Positions 6,576 to 15,049 of a stretch of DNA of 24,881 nt are shown here, one piece after another. Below the pieces are notes generated by a model. That model was given only the letters and a program-made list of their open reading frames with translations. It was not told the origin of the DNA and ran no database searches. The position numbers and the translations under genes are program-made. Source of the DNA: a virus. Location of the stretch: IMG/VR virus record IMGVR_UViG_3300046007_001879, positions 1-24,881 of that record; one strand, written 5' to 3'. Each line of letters begins with the position of its first letter. The first letter of the stretch is position 1.

Positions 6576-8998
6576 TGAAGAGAATTGTAGACATATACGT
6601 TGAAAGTATCAGTGGGAGTGGTGACTATTTAAAATTAGAATTGTTTAACGATGAGAAAATTGAGCTTACAAGTACGATTCAGAATATACAAGATATATCT
6701 AAGGTATACACCGACTTTACACAATCGTTTACCATACCAGCGAGTACAATTAATAATTCCATACTTCATCACTTTTATCAGTCGGATGTAAATATTACTA
6801 ATAACGAATGGAATTTTAATTTTAGAATTAGAGCAAGAATTGAAATTGATTTAGTCCCATTTAGAACGGGTACTATAATGATGGAGAAAGCTAATATAAA
6901 GGATGGACGTACGGATAGTTATACGATTACTTTCTATGGTGACTTAGTAAGTCTTAAGGATAAGTTTGGAGATGCTAAGTTAAGCGATTTAGATTTTACT
7001 TCATATGATATTGAATACACTGGCACAAATGTAATTAATAGAGTTAAGTCAAGTACATTAGAGAATGTGATGTTTCCGTTGATTAGTTCTAAAAGATTAT
7101 GGAGCTATGGAGATGGGGCTAGTACAGATGTTAAAACGGTTAAAGGTTCGATTAAGAATGACGAATTATTTCCGGCCTTAAAAGTTGCAAGGATATTAGA
7201 TGCAATTGAAGCAAAGTTTGACGTTGAATTTAATTCGCAGTTCTTTGTAAGTACAAATGATAAGTGGGAAAAGTTGTATTTATGGCTCAAGAATGAAGAG
7301 CAGTACACAGGAAAAACAAGTTCTACACCAGTGAATATTGTCGCGCCAAGCGGACAAACTATTGTCCCTGGATTCACTATGTATCCGTATTCTTTATCCC
7401 CAAAATATTACTACGCGTTTAACGGGTTTTATTTTGATGGTTCCTTCTTTACTTGTAAATCAGTAGGAAACGTGACGAATCCTTTTGGTTCGGGACTTGT
7501 GTCAATAGACGCTCCAACGTTACAAATATCCGTACAAAGTGTTTCAGACGCTACAATTGAATATTACATAGACTTATATAAAGATGGTAAAGTTGTTAAA
7601 ACAAAGACGAGTAAAGGTAAATTTTCCCCCTTAGATTTCTATACTTTCGCGCCTTCAGATAATGGAAGTGTATTTTTCTTTAGAATAAGAACTAAGGCGC
7701 CAATGACGTTAAACTTAGATGCTACTCTAAACTATAAATATTATAATAATTATAATCAACCAATATTTATTCCTTCAACTACCACTACTACAAAAACGGA
7801 TTTAAGTTCCAAAATGCCATCGATGACGGTTGCTGAATTCTTTAGCGGGTTGCTTAAGATGTTCAACGCTACTTGTTATGCTACGAGTGTAGATGTGTTT
7901 ACAATTGAGCCTTTGGATATGTGGTATAATGGTGGTAACATTTACGATATTACAAACTATACAGATATAGATTCTATTGACGTTGAAAGAACAAATGTAT
8001 TCAAAAAATTGTCTTTCAAATATCAAAAGTCAGAATCGTTTTTAAATAGGGAATATTACGACAATGGAATAATGGAAAGAGAGTATGCAGACACTAATTT
8101 GACGTTATCAAACGAGGGTACGGATTATAGTGTTGAATTACCTTTTGAAAACTTATTGATGAACAATCTAAACGTTGACAACTTTCAGGTTGGGTATTGC
8201 TTAACAAAAGGTCCTGACTTTAAATCTTACATTCCTAAGCCAGTATTCTTATATTTTAACGAAAGAATTAACGATACTTTATACATGAATAATGGCACTA
8301 CATCGACGTTATGTAGCGACTTTAATATATTCAGTAATGTATTAGAGTCAAATGGTGGCTTATATTCTCTTACATTTCATCCTGAATCAGACGTTAAAAT
8401 CCCTAATGATACGTTAACTAATAATTTATACTCATTATACTATAGTAGCTACCTAGAAAACTTATTCAATCCTAAATGTAGACTTATAAGAATAAAGGCA
8501 CACTTCCCTTTGTCATTAATCACGAAATTACGATTGAATGATAGGTTAATAGTGCGAGATAAAAGATATATTATCAACGAACTTAAGTCTGACATTACAA
8601 GTGGGGAAGTCAGTCTAACTTTAATCAATGATTTTAGACCAATGCTTAACGATGCTATTACTCCTACAATAGTTATACCAAGTGGCGGTGGTACTGTTAC
8701 AATTCCTTATAAGGTTCCAAACGGGGTGATTAGCACAACGTTTTCATCTGGGGTTTCAGGTACTACAATATCCCCAGGAAGTACAACTACAGATGCATCT
8801 ATTGAAGTCACAGCGCCTGTAAACCCGTACACACCTACACCGATTTGGACCGAAAGCACAACGGATGTTATAATAACAGATGATGGATGGGGGATAGTAA
8901 ACGAAGAAGGGTTTGGAGTTGTAATACCTGTTGATGCGACTAACTTAAATAATGATGGTACGACTTTTACAAATACAATTAATTTATTACAAGAATGA
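6575..8998 (+). CDS. Large tail-tip / baseplate hub-like structural protein
   Basis: With 807 residues this is the largest protein here. The N-terminal 120 residues contain ISKVYTDFTQSFTIPAS and PFRTGTIMMEKANIKDGR, a pattern I associate with Bacteroidetes phage baseplate or tail-tip proteins. The middle is beta-rich. The last 150 residues become Thr/Pro/Gly-rich (VIPSGGGTVTIP, then a run rich in Thr and Ser), like a flexible or Ig-like exposed domain, and the end resembles fibre-type sequence (DDGWGIVNEEGFG). It probably forms the tail tip, perhaps contacting the adhesins. It overlaps the small gene at 8995 through ATGA. The position before the tape measure gene is unusual. Confidence 0.65.
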   Translation: MKRIVDIYVESISGSGDYLKLELFNDEKIELTSTIQNIQDISKVYTDFTQSFTIPASTINNSILHHFYQSDVNITNNEWNFNFRIRARIEIDLVPFRTGTIMMEKANIKDGRTDSYTITFYGDLVSLKDKFGDAKLSDLDFTSYDIEYTGTNVINRVKSSTLENVMFPLISSKRLWSYGDGASTDVKTVKGSIKNDELFPALKVARILDAIEAKFDVEFNSQFFVSTNDKWEKLYLWLKNEEQYTGKTSSTPVNIVAPSGQTIVPGFTMYPYSLSPKYYYAFNGFYFDGSFFTCKSVGNVTNPFGSGLVSIDAPTLQISVQSVSDATIEYYIDLYKDGKVVKTKTSKGKFSPLDFYTFAPSDNGSVFFFRIRTKAPMTLNLDATLNYKYYNNYNQPIFIPSTTTTTKTDLSSKMPSMTVAEFFSGLLKMFNATCYATSVDVFTIEPLDMWYNGGNIYDITNYTDIDSIDVERTNVFKKLSFKYQKSESFLNREYYDNGIMEREYADTNLTLSNEGTDYSVELPFENLLMNNLNVDNFQVGYCLTKGPDFKSYIPKPVFLYFNERINDTLYMNNGTTSTLCSDFNIFSNVLESNGGLYSLTFHPESDVKIPNDTLTNNLYSLYYSSYLENLFNPKCRLIRIKAHFPLSLITKLRLNDRLIVRDKRYIINELKSDITSGEVSLTLINDFRPMLNDAITPTIVIPSGGGTVTIPYKVPNGVISTTFSSGVSGTTISPGSTTTDASIEVTAPVNPYTPTPIWTESTTDVIITDDGWGIVNEEGFGVVIPVDATNLNNDGTTFTNTINLLQE

Positions 8999-9171
8999 TA
9001 GAGCAAATAATAGCACTTTTAAAGATAGATAATTTCTACGGAGTAAGTGAAAATATAGACATTGCAAAGGGAAAATATCTATTATCGGATAGTTTTCGCG
9101 TAAACTACAAACAAGGCAAAAGAGAGTTATTATTGAAAGCAAAGTACAATGGCAGAAAAGAAAGTAATTGA
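8995..9171 (+). CDS. Small hypothetical protein in tail operon
   Basis: This 58-residue frame starts with an ATGA overlap on the baseplate gene and ends 23 bases inside the tape measure gene, filling what would otherwise be a 150-base gap. It encodes MIEQIIALLKIDNFYGVSEN at its N-terminus and then a basic C-terminal part (KQGKRELLLKAKYNGRKESN). There is no membrane segment. The coupled start and clean filling of the gap support it as a real gene; the function is unknown. Confidence 0.6.
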   Translation: MIEQIIALLKIDNFYGVSENIDIAKGKYLLSDSFRVNYKQGKRELLLKAKYNGRKESN

Positions 9172-11035
9172 ACTCGAAGTAAAGACAAACACTGAAGATA
9201 TAAAGGGTAAATTTGCATCTTTAAAAAGCGAAATATCTAAAACTTCGGAAGAGGTAGAACAACTTACAAAAGCCTATGGTGAAAATAGTGACGAGGTAAA
9301 GCAAGCGTCTAAACAATTAGAGTCTCTTGAGAATGCGTATAGAGATTTAAATAAAGTAGCTACAGATGTCGGTGCTACATTCGAGGAGGTATATGGTGAT
9401 TTACAACCACTTACAACGAGAATGGGTGAAGCAGAAGATAGACTCTATGAATTAACTTTAGCTGGTAAAACAAACTCAAAAGAATATAAGGATTTATTAG
9501 GTGTTGTAGGTCAGTACAAACGTACCATGATGGAGACTGATATGGTGGTAGATGCTGCTGCTACAACAATGACAAGTAAATTAGGAGGTGCATTAGGGGG
9601 TGCTGCATCTGCATTTTCAGCAGTTGAAGGAGGAATGGCTTTAGTTGGAGTTGAGAGTGAGGACTTGCAAGCTACGATGGTAAAGTTACAAGCCGCAATG
9701 GCACTCTCAGAAGGCATAAATGGCATAAAGGAATCTAGTGCTGCATTCAAACAATTAGGTGCTATAATAGGTCAAACTGCAATAGGTCAAAAATTACTTA
9801 CAGCAGCGCAAATAGTAGGTGCTGCAACTATGCGTGTTCTAAATGCTGTAATGGCTGCAAACCCAATACTCCTTGTAGTTGGTGCCGTAGGTGCTTTAGT
9901 TGCTGCTTTAGAAATATTAAAAAGAGGGCAAGATGATGCTGCTAATAAACAAAGGGAATTAAATAGACAATTAGAATACACAAAAAGATTAGAGAAAGAA
10001 AGTATAGACGCTACATCTGAGCACGTTAACGAATTAAAGAAACAGCACGAAAACAAGCTAAGATTAAAACAAGCTGAGGGAGCTAAGGATAGTGAGTTAA
10101 CAAAAATAGAGATTGATAATAAAAAAGAGATATTAAGATATTACAACTTAGTTTATCAAGGTGGAGCTAAATTAAATAAGGATCAATTAGCAGATGCAAA
10201 ACAATTAAGAGAAGATATAAAAATATTACAAGCTCAACAACTAACTGATTTAAAGGAAGCAAACGCAGAAAAGAAAACAGAAATTAAAAAAGCAAATAAA
10301 GACCTATACGAACAAGACAGAATAGATTTAATAAATCAAGAGCAAGATGACATAGCAAGAGGTATTTTAGCTGATAATGCTGAGGCTGAAGCGGATAGAT
10401 TAGCAAAAGGAAATAAATTAAAATCAGAGGAGGAGTACTTTGGTTTATTAGTTGAGCTAGACGATCAAGCGAGAGAAGAAAAGAAAGCAAAAGACGCAGA
10501 AGATTTAGCAAATTCAAAATTAATTTCAGCTGCAAAGTTTGACATAGCAAGAAATACCTTTTCAGTAATTGGTGATTTAGCAAAGTCATTTGCTGGCAAG
10601 TCAGAGAGAGAACAAAAGAGAGCGTTTAATATTCAGAAAGCGGCTAATATTGCTGGTGCTGTAATGGATACTTATAAGGCTGCAAATGGTGCTTATGCCT
10701 CAATGTCAGGAATCCCCTATGTTGGTCCGTTTTTAGGTGCTGCGGCTGCGGCTGTTGCTATTGGTGCAGGTATAGCAAACGTTAACAATATTCGTAATCA
10801 AGAATTTGGTGGGGGGGGAAGTGCTAGTTCAGCTCCATCTAGCACAGGCAGTCTTGGTGGTGGTGGTGGATCTAATAACCAAGCAATAACACCGAACTTT
10901 AATATTATAGGCAACCAAAACCAAACGCAATTAGCACAATTAAATCAAGCACCCGTTAAAGCGTATGTTGTAGGTTCGGACGTTACGACACAGCAAATGT
11001 TAGATAAGAAAAAAATACAAAACGCTACAATTTAA
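9149..11035 (+). CDS. Tail tape measure protein
   Basis: This 628-residue protein sets tail length and passes through the tail tube during DNA ejection. Residues 1-90 are a charged helical coiled coil (LEVKTNTEDIKGKF, then EEVEQLTKAYGENSDEVKQ). Ala/Gly-rich stretches follow (GGALGGAASAFSAVEGGMAL) and a hydrophobic segment near 220-260 (MAANPILLVVGAVGALVAAL) that could insert into the host membrane. A long Lys/Glu coiled coil covers about 270-440, and a second hydrophobic stretch lies near 525-555 (GPFLGAAAAAVAIGAGIANV). The C-terminus is Gly/Ser/Asn/Gln-rich. Helical content, hydrophobic islands and tail context are typical. At roughly 1.5 angstrom per residue, the tail would be of the order of 90 nm, a rule of thumb only. 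Confidence 0.88.
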   Translation: MAEKKVIELEVKTNTEDIKGKFASLKSEISKTSEEVEQLTKAYGENSDEVKQASKQLESLENAYRDLNKVATDVGATFEEVYGDLQPLTTRMGEAEDRLYELTLAGKTNSKEYKDLLGVVGQYKRTMMETDMVVDAAATTMTSKLGGALGGAASAFSAVEGGMALVGVESEDLQATMVKLQAAMALSEGINGIKESSAAFKQLGAIIGQTAIGQKLLTAAQIVGAATMRVLNAVMAANPILLVVGAVGALVAALEILKRGQDDAANKQRELNRQLEYTKRLEKESIDATSEHVNELKKQHENKLRLKQAEGAKDSELTKIEIDNKKEILRYYNLVYQGGAKLNKDQLADAKQLREDIKILQAQQLTDLKEANAEKKTEIKKANKDLYEQDRIDLINQEQDDIARGILADNAEAEADRLAKGNKLKSEEEYFGLLVELDDQAREEKKAKDAEDLANSKLISAAKFDIARNTFSVIGDLAKSFAGKSEREQKRAFNIQKAANIAGAVMDTYKAANGAYASMSGIPYVGPFLGAAAAAVAIGAGIANVNNIRNQEFGGGGSASSAPSSTGSLGGGGGSNNQAITPNFNIIGNQNQTQLAQLNQAPVKAYVVGSDVTTQQMLDKKKIQNATI

Positions 11036-11046
11036 GTTATAATAAT

Positions 11047-11619
11047 ATGGAAAAGTTACAGAACATAGAGCTTACAATTAAGGACGAGAAAGAGCAAGGT
11101 GTATTTGCAATTAGTTTTGTTGATAGACCGGCGATTGAAGAAGATTTTATTTTACTTTCTGAAATGGAAGTGCAAATGAAAGTTATCGACGAGAATAAAC
11201 GTGAGGTAATTGGTCTTGCATTGGTACCTGAAAAAAAGATTCTTAGACGTATTAAAGATAAAGAATTCACGGTCTCATTTAGTGCTGAGACAATTGCTAA
11301 AACGCAGGAACTTTACATGAAGAAATTGTACGGAAATAATGTTACTGTGGACCATGCAGAAAATGTTGATGGTGTAGCATTAATTGAGTCATGGATAGTT
11401 GAAGATGTTAAGAACGATAAATCAAATATCTACAAACTTAATGCGCCTATTGGATCGTGGGTTGTAAAGATGAAAGTTTATAACGAAGAAGTTTACCAAG
11501 GCATTAAAGATGGTAAGTTTAACGGATTTAGTATTGAGGGTAAATACGATGGATTAGAGCAATTAGAAATGCAAGAAGACGTACTAAATGAGATTAAAGA
11601 TTTACTAGAAAAACTATGA
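11047..11619 (+). CDS. XkdF-like prohead serine protease
   Basis: The protein has 190 residues and matches the XkdF-type phage serine protease pattern. FAISFVDRPAIEEDFILLSE (20-39) is the conserved start, EVIGLALVPEKKILRR (53-68) follows, then VDHAENVDG with His103, GSWVVKMKV (136-144) and FNGFSIEGKY with the candidate nucleophile Ser162. These enzymes cleave scaffold and capsid proteins during head maturation. The following genes (decoration, scaffold-like, major capsid) form the expected head module. The last 20 residues are helical and acidic. The 11-base spacing from the tape measure and ATGA overlap with the next gene show a compact operon. Confidence 0.82.
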   Translation: MEKLQNIELTIKDEKEQGVFAISFVDRPAIEEDFILLSEMEVQMKVIDENKREVIGLALVPEKKILRRIKDKEFTVSFSAETIAKTQELYMKKLYGNNVTVDHAENVDGVALIESWIVEDVKNDKSNIYKLNAPIGSWVVKMKVYNEEVYQGIKDGKFNGFSIEGKYDGLEQLEMQEDVLNEIKDLLEKL

Positions 11620-12146
11620 GTTTATATCCACACTATGTAAGATATAATGATTCGACACATATTGAGTCTACAAACTATTTGTATTTTGATGATGGTTCGG
11701 ACGAGTTACGCAGAATATTAAGAAGTAAATTTAATTCATTCTTAAATTATTACGACCATTTAGGGACTAGCGTAACAACTATTACGACAACTAATTTTTA
11801 TAAATTAACTACTACTACTACGTTAGGACTTTATAACGATAATTTCCAACATACAAATAATAGAATAACAAACTTAAATACTAATAGAAATTGCAAATTA
11901 GAAGCATCTGTTTCTGTTACTAGTGGAAATAATAATATACTAAACTTTGCTTTCTATAAAAACGGGGTGATAGTAGATTCTAGTGAAATGGACGTTACTT
12001 GTTCATCAAGTGGTAAAGCATCAACAACTCACATACAAACAATAGTAAATTTAGATGTAAATGACTATGTTGAAGTATGGGTAAAAAATCAAAGTTCAAA
12101 CAATGTTACTTTGGTTCATTTAAATGTAATCATAACTGAAATATAA
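11616..12146 (+). CDS. Head decoration/fibre protein with TNF/C1q-like domain (putative)
   Basis: This 176-residue protein has an N-terminal segment of about 60 residues with a short helix (DELRRILRSKFNSFLNYYDH), followed by a beta-sandwich. The sandwich shows LEASVSVTSGNNNILNFAFY, 'KNGVIVDSSEMDV', and the closing strands VNLDVNDYVEVWVKNQSSNN and VTLVHLNVII. This is the pattern of TNF/C1q-like jelly-roll domains used in phage fibres and capsid decoration proteins. Its place between protease and capsid genes favours a head-borne, trimeric decoration that could bind glycans or the cell surface. A fibre elsewhere on the virion remains possible. Confidence 0.55.
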   Translation: MSLYPHYVRYNDSTHIESTNYLYFDDGSDELRRILRSKFNSFLNYYDHLGTSVTTITTTNFYKLTTTTTLGLYNDNFQHTNNRITNLNTNRNCKLEASVSVTSGNNNILNFAFYKNGVIVDSSEMDVTCSSSGKASTTHIQTIVNLDVNDYVEVWVKNQSSNNVTLVHLNVIITEI

Positions 12147-12343
12147 TGGCAAAGAAAGCGACAATGGCAAAAGCGTCACCAAAAGGTGGCAAGAAAGGGT
12201 GTCTATGTAAAGACGGAAAATACTCTAGTGAATGTTGTGATGGCACATTACCAGCACAAGGAATTGGAAGCGAGTTAGGACAATCCGTAGCGACTATTAA
12301 TCACGTTGTAACTGAACGAGTTATCTCTGAAGCAAGAGGGTAA
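12146..12343 (+). CDS. Small Lys/Cys-rich protein of head module
   Basis: The protein has 65 residues. The first 17 are lysine-rich (AKKATMAKASPKGGKKG); then comes a cysteine cluster with CLC and CC and the motif DGTLPAQGIGSELGQS. A 'GCLCKDGxYSxxCCxG' core recurs in small Bacteroidetes phage proteins near capsid genes. The cysteines might bind a metal or form disulphides in the virion. It is coupled to the upstream gene by TAATG. No function is known to me. Confidence 0.65.
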   Translation: MAKKATMAKASPKGGKKGCLCKDGKYSSECCDGTLPAQGIGSELGQSVATINHVVTERVISEARG

Positions 12344-12379
12344 TTTAAAACAAACTATTTAATAATAAGTTAATAAAGT

Positions 12380-12979
12380 ATGGAAAAAGAAACACTTTTA
12401 AAAAAGGTTAAAAACTTCCTTATAGAGCTTACAGGTTTAGAGACTGAAGTTCTAGAAACGAAGTTAGAAGACCAAGTATTAGCAGATGGTCAAACAACTA
12501 TCCAAGCTGATATGTTTGAGCCAGGACAAAACGTATTTATCGTAGTTCCTGATGCCGAGCCTGTGCCACTTCCTGTTGGTGAATATGAACTAACGGATGG
12601 TAAAATCTTAGTAGTAAAAGTTGAGGGAGTTATTGACTCTATCGTTGATGCTTTACCTACTGAAGAAAACCCTGCAGAAGCAGAAACAGAAGTACCTGTT
12701 GAAGCTGAAAAAACACCTGAACAAGCGAAAGTTAAAAAAATCGTACGTTCACAAGTTGAAGAACAACATTTTTCCGCATTGGAAGAAAAAATTGCAGAGT
12801 TAGAAGCTAAAATTGTAGAACTTTCTAAGGTTACAGAAGAGGTGGTTGTAGAGCTTGCTGAAGAGCCTAAACCAATTCAGTTTAATCCTGAGAATTCTCA
12901 AACAATTCAGCACATCGACTTAACACCAGGTAAAGCGAGAAGTATTCGCGACAACATTTTAGAAACAATTTATAAATAA
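12380..12979 (+). CDS. Scaffold-like protein preceding the capsid gene
   Basis: This 199-residue acidic protein lies 8 bases before the major capsid gene. Residues 1-85 are beta-rich (QVLADGQTTIQADMFEPGQN, then FIVVPDAEPVPLPVGEYEL), a Glu/Ala/Pro-rich linker covers about 90-120, and a coiled coil is evident near 130-165 (SALEEKIAELEAKIVELSK). The acidic composition, coiled coil and position between protease and major capsid protein are what a capsid scaffolding protein shows, and it may be a substrate of the upstream protease. The leader TAATAAAGTATGG is typical of Bacteroidetes genes. An alternative is a minor head protein. Confidence 0.62.
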   Translation: MEKETLLKKVKNFLIELTGLETEVLETKLEDQVLADGQTTIQADMFEPGQNVFIVVPDAEPVPLPVGEYELTDGKILVVKVEGVIDSIVDALPTEENPAEAETEVPVEAEKTPEQAKVKKIVRSQVEEQHFSALEEKIAELEAKIVELSKVTEEVVVELAEEPKPIQFNPENSQTIQHIDLTPGKARSIRDNILETIYK

Positions 12980-12987
12980 AATAAACT

Positions 12988-13941
12988 ATGGCAACTACAA
13001 CATCATTAACGACTACATATAGTGGTCAACATTCAGGAATGTGGGTAAAAGCTGCTTTATTAAGCGGTAACACATTAGCAAACGGGGGTATGACTATCAT
13101 GCCTAACATCGCTTACAAAGCGGTTATCAACAAATTGAGTACGGACGGGCTTCTTGCAAATGCGAGCTGTGACTTCACCGCTACTTCTACGGTAACAATT
13201 ACAGAACGTACATTAACTTTAGAGAATTTCCAAGTTAATTTATCTTTATGTAAAAAAGATTACATCACTTCTTGGCAATCAGAAGAAATGGGGTATTCTG
13301 CAAACAAAGTATTAGCTAAATCTTTCGCTGATTACTTACTTGCATTCGTAGTAGAGAAAGTTGCTTCTGCTATCGAGACATCTATTTGGAATGGTGTTAA
13401 TGCGACTGACGGACAAGTTGCCGGTATCATGACATTATTAACTGCTGACGCTTCATTGCCAACTGCAAATGAGGTTGCTGGAACAACTGTAACTGCTGCT
13501 AACGTTATTGCTGAATTAGGAAAAATCGTTGACGCAATTCCAGCTGCATTGTATGGTAAAGATGACTTGAAACTTTATGTATCTCAAAACATCGCTAAAT
13601 TATATGTTCGTGCATTAGGTGGATTTGGAGCTTCAGGATTAGGTGCTAATGGTTCTGATAACAAAGGGACACAATGGTATAACAATGGTCAATTGACTTT
13701 TGATGGTATTCCATTATTCGTAGCAAACGGATTGACTGCTAACCAAGCAATCGCTGCTCAAACTTCTAACTTGTTTTTCGGTTGCGGTTTGCTTAACGAT
13801 GCAAATGAAATACGATTAATTGATACCTCCGAAACATTAGGAGATGACAATGTAAGAATCGTAATGAGAGCTGGTTACGCAGTTAACTACCACTCAGTAT
13901 CAGATATCGTGACTTACGGAATCACCAATTCCGCTAATTAG
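12988..13941 (+). CDS. Major capsid protein
   Basis: The protein has 317 residues and an Ala/Thr-rich composition. It has an N-terminal arm (residues 1-25), a 'LTLENFQVNLSLCKKDYITSW' strand/helix region near 75-95, a long spine-like helix (SFADYLLAFVVEKVASAIET), and late beta strands with GIPLFVANGL and VRIVMRAGYAVNYHSVSDIV. This fits the HK97 fold, although exact domain edges cannot be set by eye. The codons look more regular and G/C-ending than those of neighbours (GCTAAC, GCTTCT, ATCGCT), as expected for a highly expressed gene. It follows protease and scaffold-like genes and is followed directly by a strong intrinsic terminator. Confidence 0.88.
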   Translation: MATTTSLTTTYSGQHSGMWVKAALLSGNTLANGGMTIMPNIAYKAVINKLSTDGLLANASCDFTATSTVTITERTLTLENFQVNLSLCKKDYITSWQSEEMGYSANKVLAKSFADYLLAFVVEKVASAIETSIWNGVNATDGQVAGIMTLLTADASLPTANEVAGTTVTAANVIAELGKIVDAIPAALYGKDDLKLYVSQNIAKLYVRALGGFGASGLGANGSDNKGTQWYNNGQLTFDGIPLFVANGLTANQAIAAQTSNLFFGCGLLNDANEIRLIDTSETLGDDNVRIVMRAGYAVNYHSVSDIVTYGITNSAN

Positions 13942-13963
13942 TAACTAGCTGAATATTAATACT

Positions 13964-13994
13964 AGGGGAGGGGAAAAAACTCCTCCCTTTTTTT
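13964..13994 (+). terminator. Intrinsic terminator after the major capsid gene
   Basis: GGGAGGGG (13966-13973) pairs with CTCCTCCC (13980-13987), eight pairs including one G-T, around an A6 loop, and T7 follows at 13988-13994. It is the strongest stem-loop plus T-run in the window. It would end or attenuate transcription from the head genes. Confidence 0.88.
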
Positions 13995-14017
13995 ATAAAC
14001 ATTAAAACTATAAACTC

Positions 14018-14566
14018 ATGGCATGTGATATTGCAAAAGGTAGATTAGAAGAGTGCAAAGACCAAGTTGGAGGTCTTAAAGCAGTTTACTTCATTAACTA
14101 CCAAATAGCTCGAGCGGACATAACGTATGACGCTACAAATACAGATATGATTACAGCAATTACGAATGTAGATGTCTTGTATAAATATGAATTAAAAGGT
14201 GTGGATAATACATTCGACCAGGATGTTGTATCTGACAGAAATGCTGGTACAACTTATTTTTCTCAAAAATTAAACATTAGATTAAAGCACCAAGATATTG
14301 CTACTCACAAGCAAATCAAGCTGTTAAGTTATGGTCGTCCACATATCGTGGTACAGACTAATAATGATCAGTTCTTCATTATGGGTTTAGAGCAAGGTGC
14401 TGATGTTGTAGGGGGTACAATTTCAACAGGTGGTGAAATGAAATCTGCTTCAGGATATTCTTTGAATTTCGTAGCAGACGAGAAAGTTCCTGCTAACTTC
14501 TTGAATGCGTCAACATCAACAGCGATGTTAGCGTTATTTACAAGTGCTACAATGGTTACTTCATAG
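14018..14566 (+). CDS. Major tail (tube) protein, putative
   Basis: This 182-residue protein begins ACDIAKGRLEECKDQVGGLK and contains VDNTFDQDVVSDRNAGTTYF, 'LNIRLKHQDIATHKQI', IMGLEQGADVVGGTISTGG and a final GYSLNFVADEKVPANFL. This pattern (an N-terminal 'C.I..G....CKD..GG...v', an 'F.Q....R..GT.y..q.l' strand, then a 'GLe.GAd..GG....G' loop) is characteristic of tail tube proteins in Bacteroidetes siphoviruses. The gene stands alone between two terminators, consistent with separate high expression. Its location between capsid and portal genes, away from the tape measure, is unusual. Confidence 0.75.
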   Translation: MACDIAKGRLEECKDQVGGLKAVYFINYQIARADITYDATNTDMITAITNVDVLYKYELKGVDNTFDQDVVSDRNAGTTYFSQKLNIRLKHQDIATHKQIKLLSYGRPHIVVQTNNDQFFIMGLEQGADVVGGTISTGGEMKSASGYSLNFVADEKVPANFLNASTSTAMLALFTSATMVTS

Positions 14567-14588
14567 CCTAAAATAGTTCACTAGGCTA
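14564..14588 (+). other. Hairpin across the tail tube stop codon
   Basis: TAGCCTA (14564-14570) pairs perfectly with TAGGCTA (14582-14588) around an 11-base loop, and the stem includes the TAG stop. No T-run follows it. It may protect the 3' end of the mRNA or assist the adjacent terminator. Confidence 0.45.
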
Positions 14589-14592
14589 AGAG

Positions 14593-14623
14593 GGGGTGTC
14601 GATTAAGTTCGGCATCCCTTTTT
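14593..14623 (+). terminator. Intrinsic terminator after the tail tube gene
   Basis: GGGGTGTCGA (14593-14602) pairs with TCGGCATCCC (14609-14618), ten pairs including two G-T, around the loop TTAAGT; T5 follows. Together with the hairpin at 14564-14588 it fills most of the gap before the next gene. Confidence 0.8.
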
Positions 14624-14662
14624 GTGTTTAAAACAAAATGTAATTCTTTAAGTTATATATAC

Positions 14663-15049
14663 ATGATAGTATTAGAACCTATAGCAACGTCTCAATTAAT
14701 CACAGTAACTCAAAGGTTAACTGACCTTGGAACAATACCTAGAGCGAATAAATTACAAATTACAGACGAAGAAACAAACGTATCTAGGGTAATAACATTA
14801 ACGGCTACAGCTCCATACGATTACTTTGATAATATTACCTTAACAATTAATCCAGCATTAAAGGAAGGACATACTTATAAGGCTGTATTATACTATAATA
14901 CTATAGATAAATACACATGGAAGGGTAAAATCTTCTGCACTGCTCAAATTACTACTTCATTAGGTTTTGAAGATGTAAGAGACTACAGCGTAAATGATGG
15001 AAGATATACAGAAAATACAACAACAAACCAATTTATATTAAATGACTAG
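14663..15049 (+). CDS. Virion-associated hypothetical protein
   Basis: The protein has 128 residues when started at the ATG at 14663. A GTG at 14624 would put the start in the terminator tail and add 13 unlikely residues. The sequence is beta-rich: IVLEPIATSQLITVTQRL, then LQITDEETNVSRVITL and YDYFDNITLTINPALKEGH with alternating strands, like an Ig-like or jelly-roll domain. The end overlaps the portal start by 8 bases, so it is translated with the head-connector genes. It could be a minor virion protein. I do not recognise a named family. Confidence 0.6.
   Translation: MIVLEPIATSQLITVTQRLTDLGTIPRANKLQITDEETNVSRVITLTATAPYDYFDNITLTINPALKEGHTYKAVLYYNTIDKYTWKGKIFCTAQITTSLGFEDVRDYSVNDGRYTENTTTNQFILND

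Noticed and set aside
10284-10589. A leucine-rich reading frame on the - strand
   Set aside because: It is the antisense of the Lys/Glu coiled coil of the tape measure; all other genes are on the + strand.
12621-12803. A Lys/Leu-rich reading frame on the + strand
   Set aside because: It is the out-of-frame reading of the Glu/Ala-rich scaffold-like gene; composition explains its openness.
14624-14662. GTG start for the gene ending at 15049
   Set aside because: It begins in the T-tract of the terminator; the ATG at 14663 is preferred.
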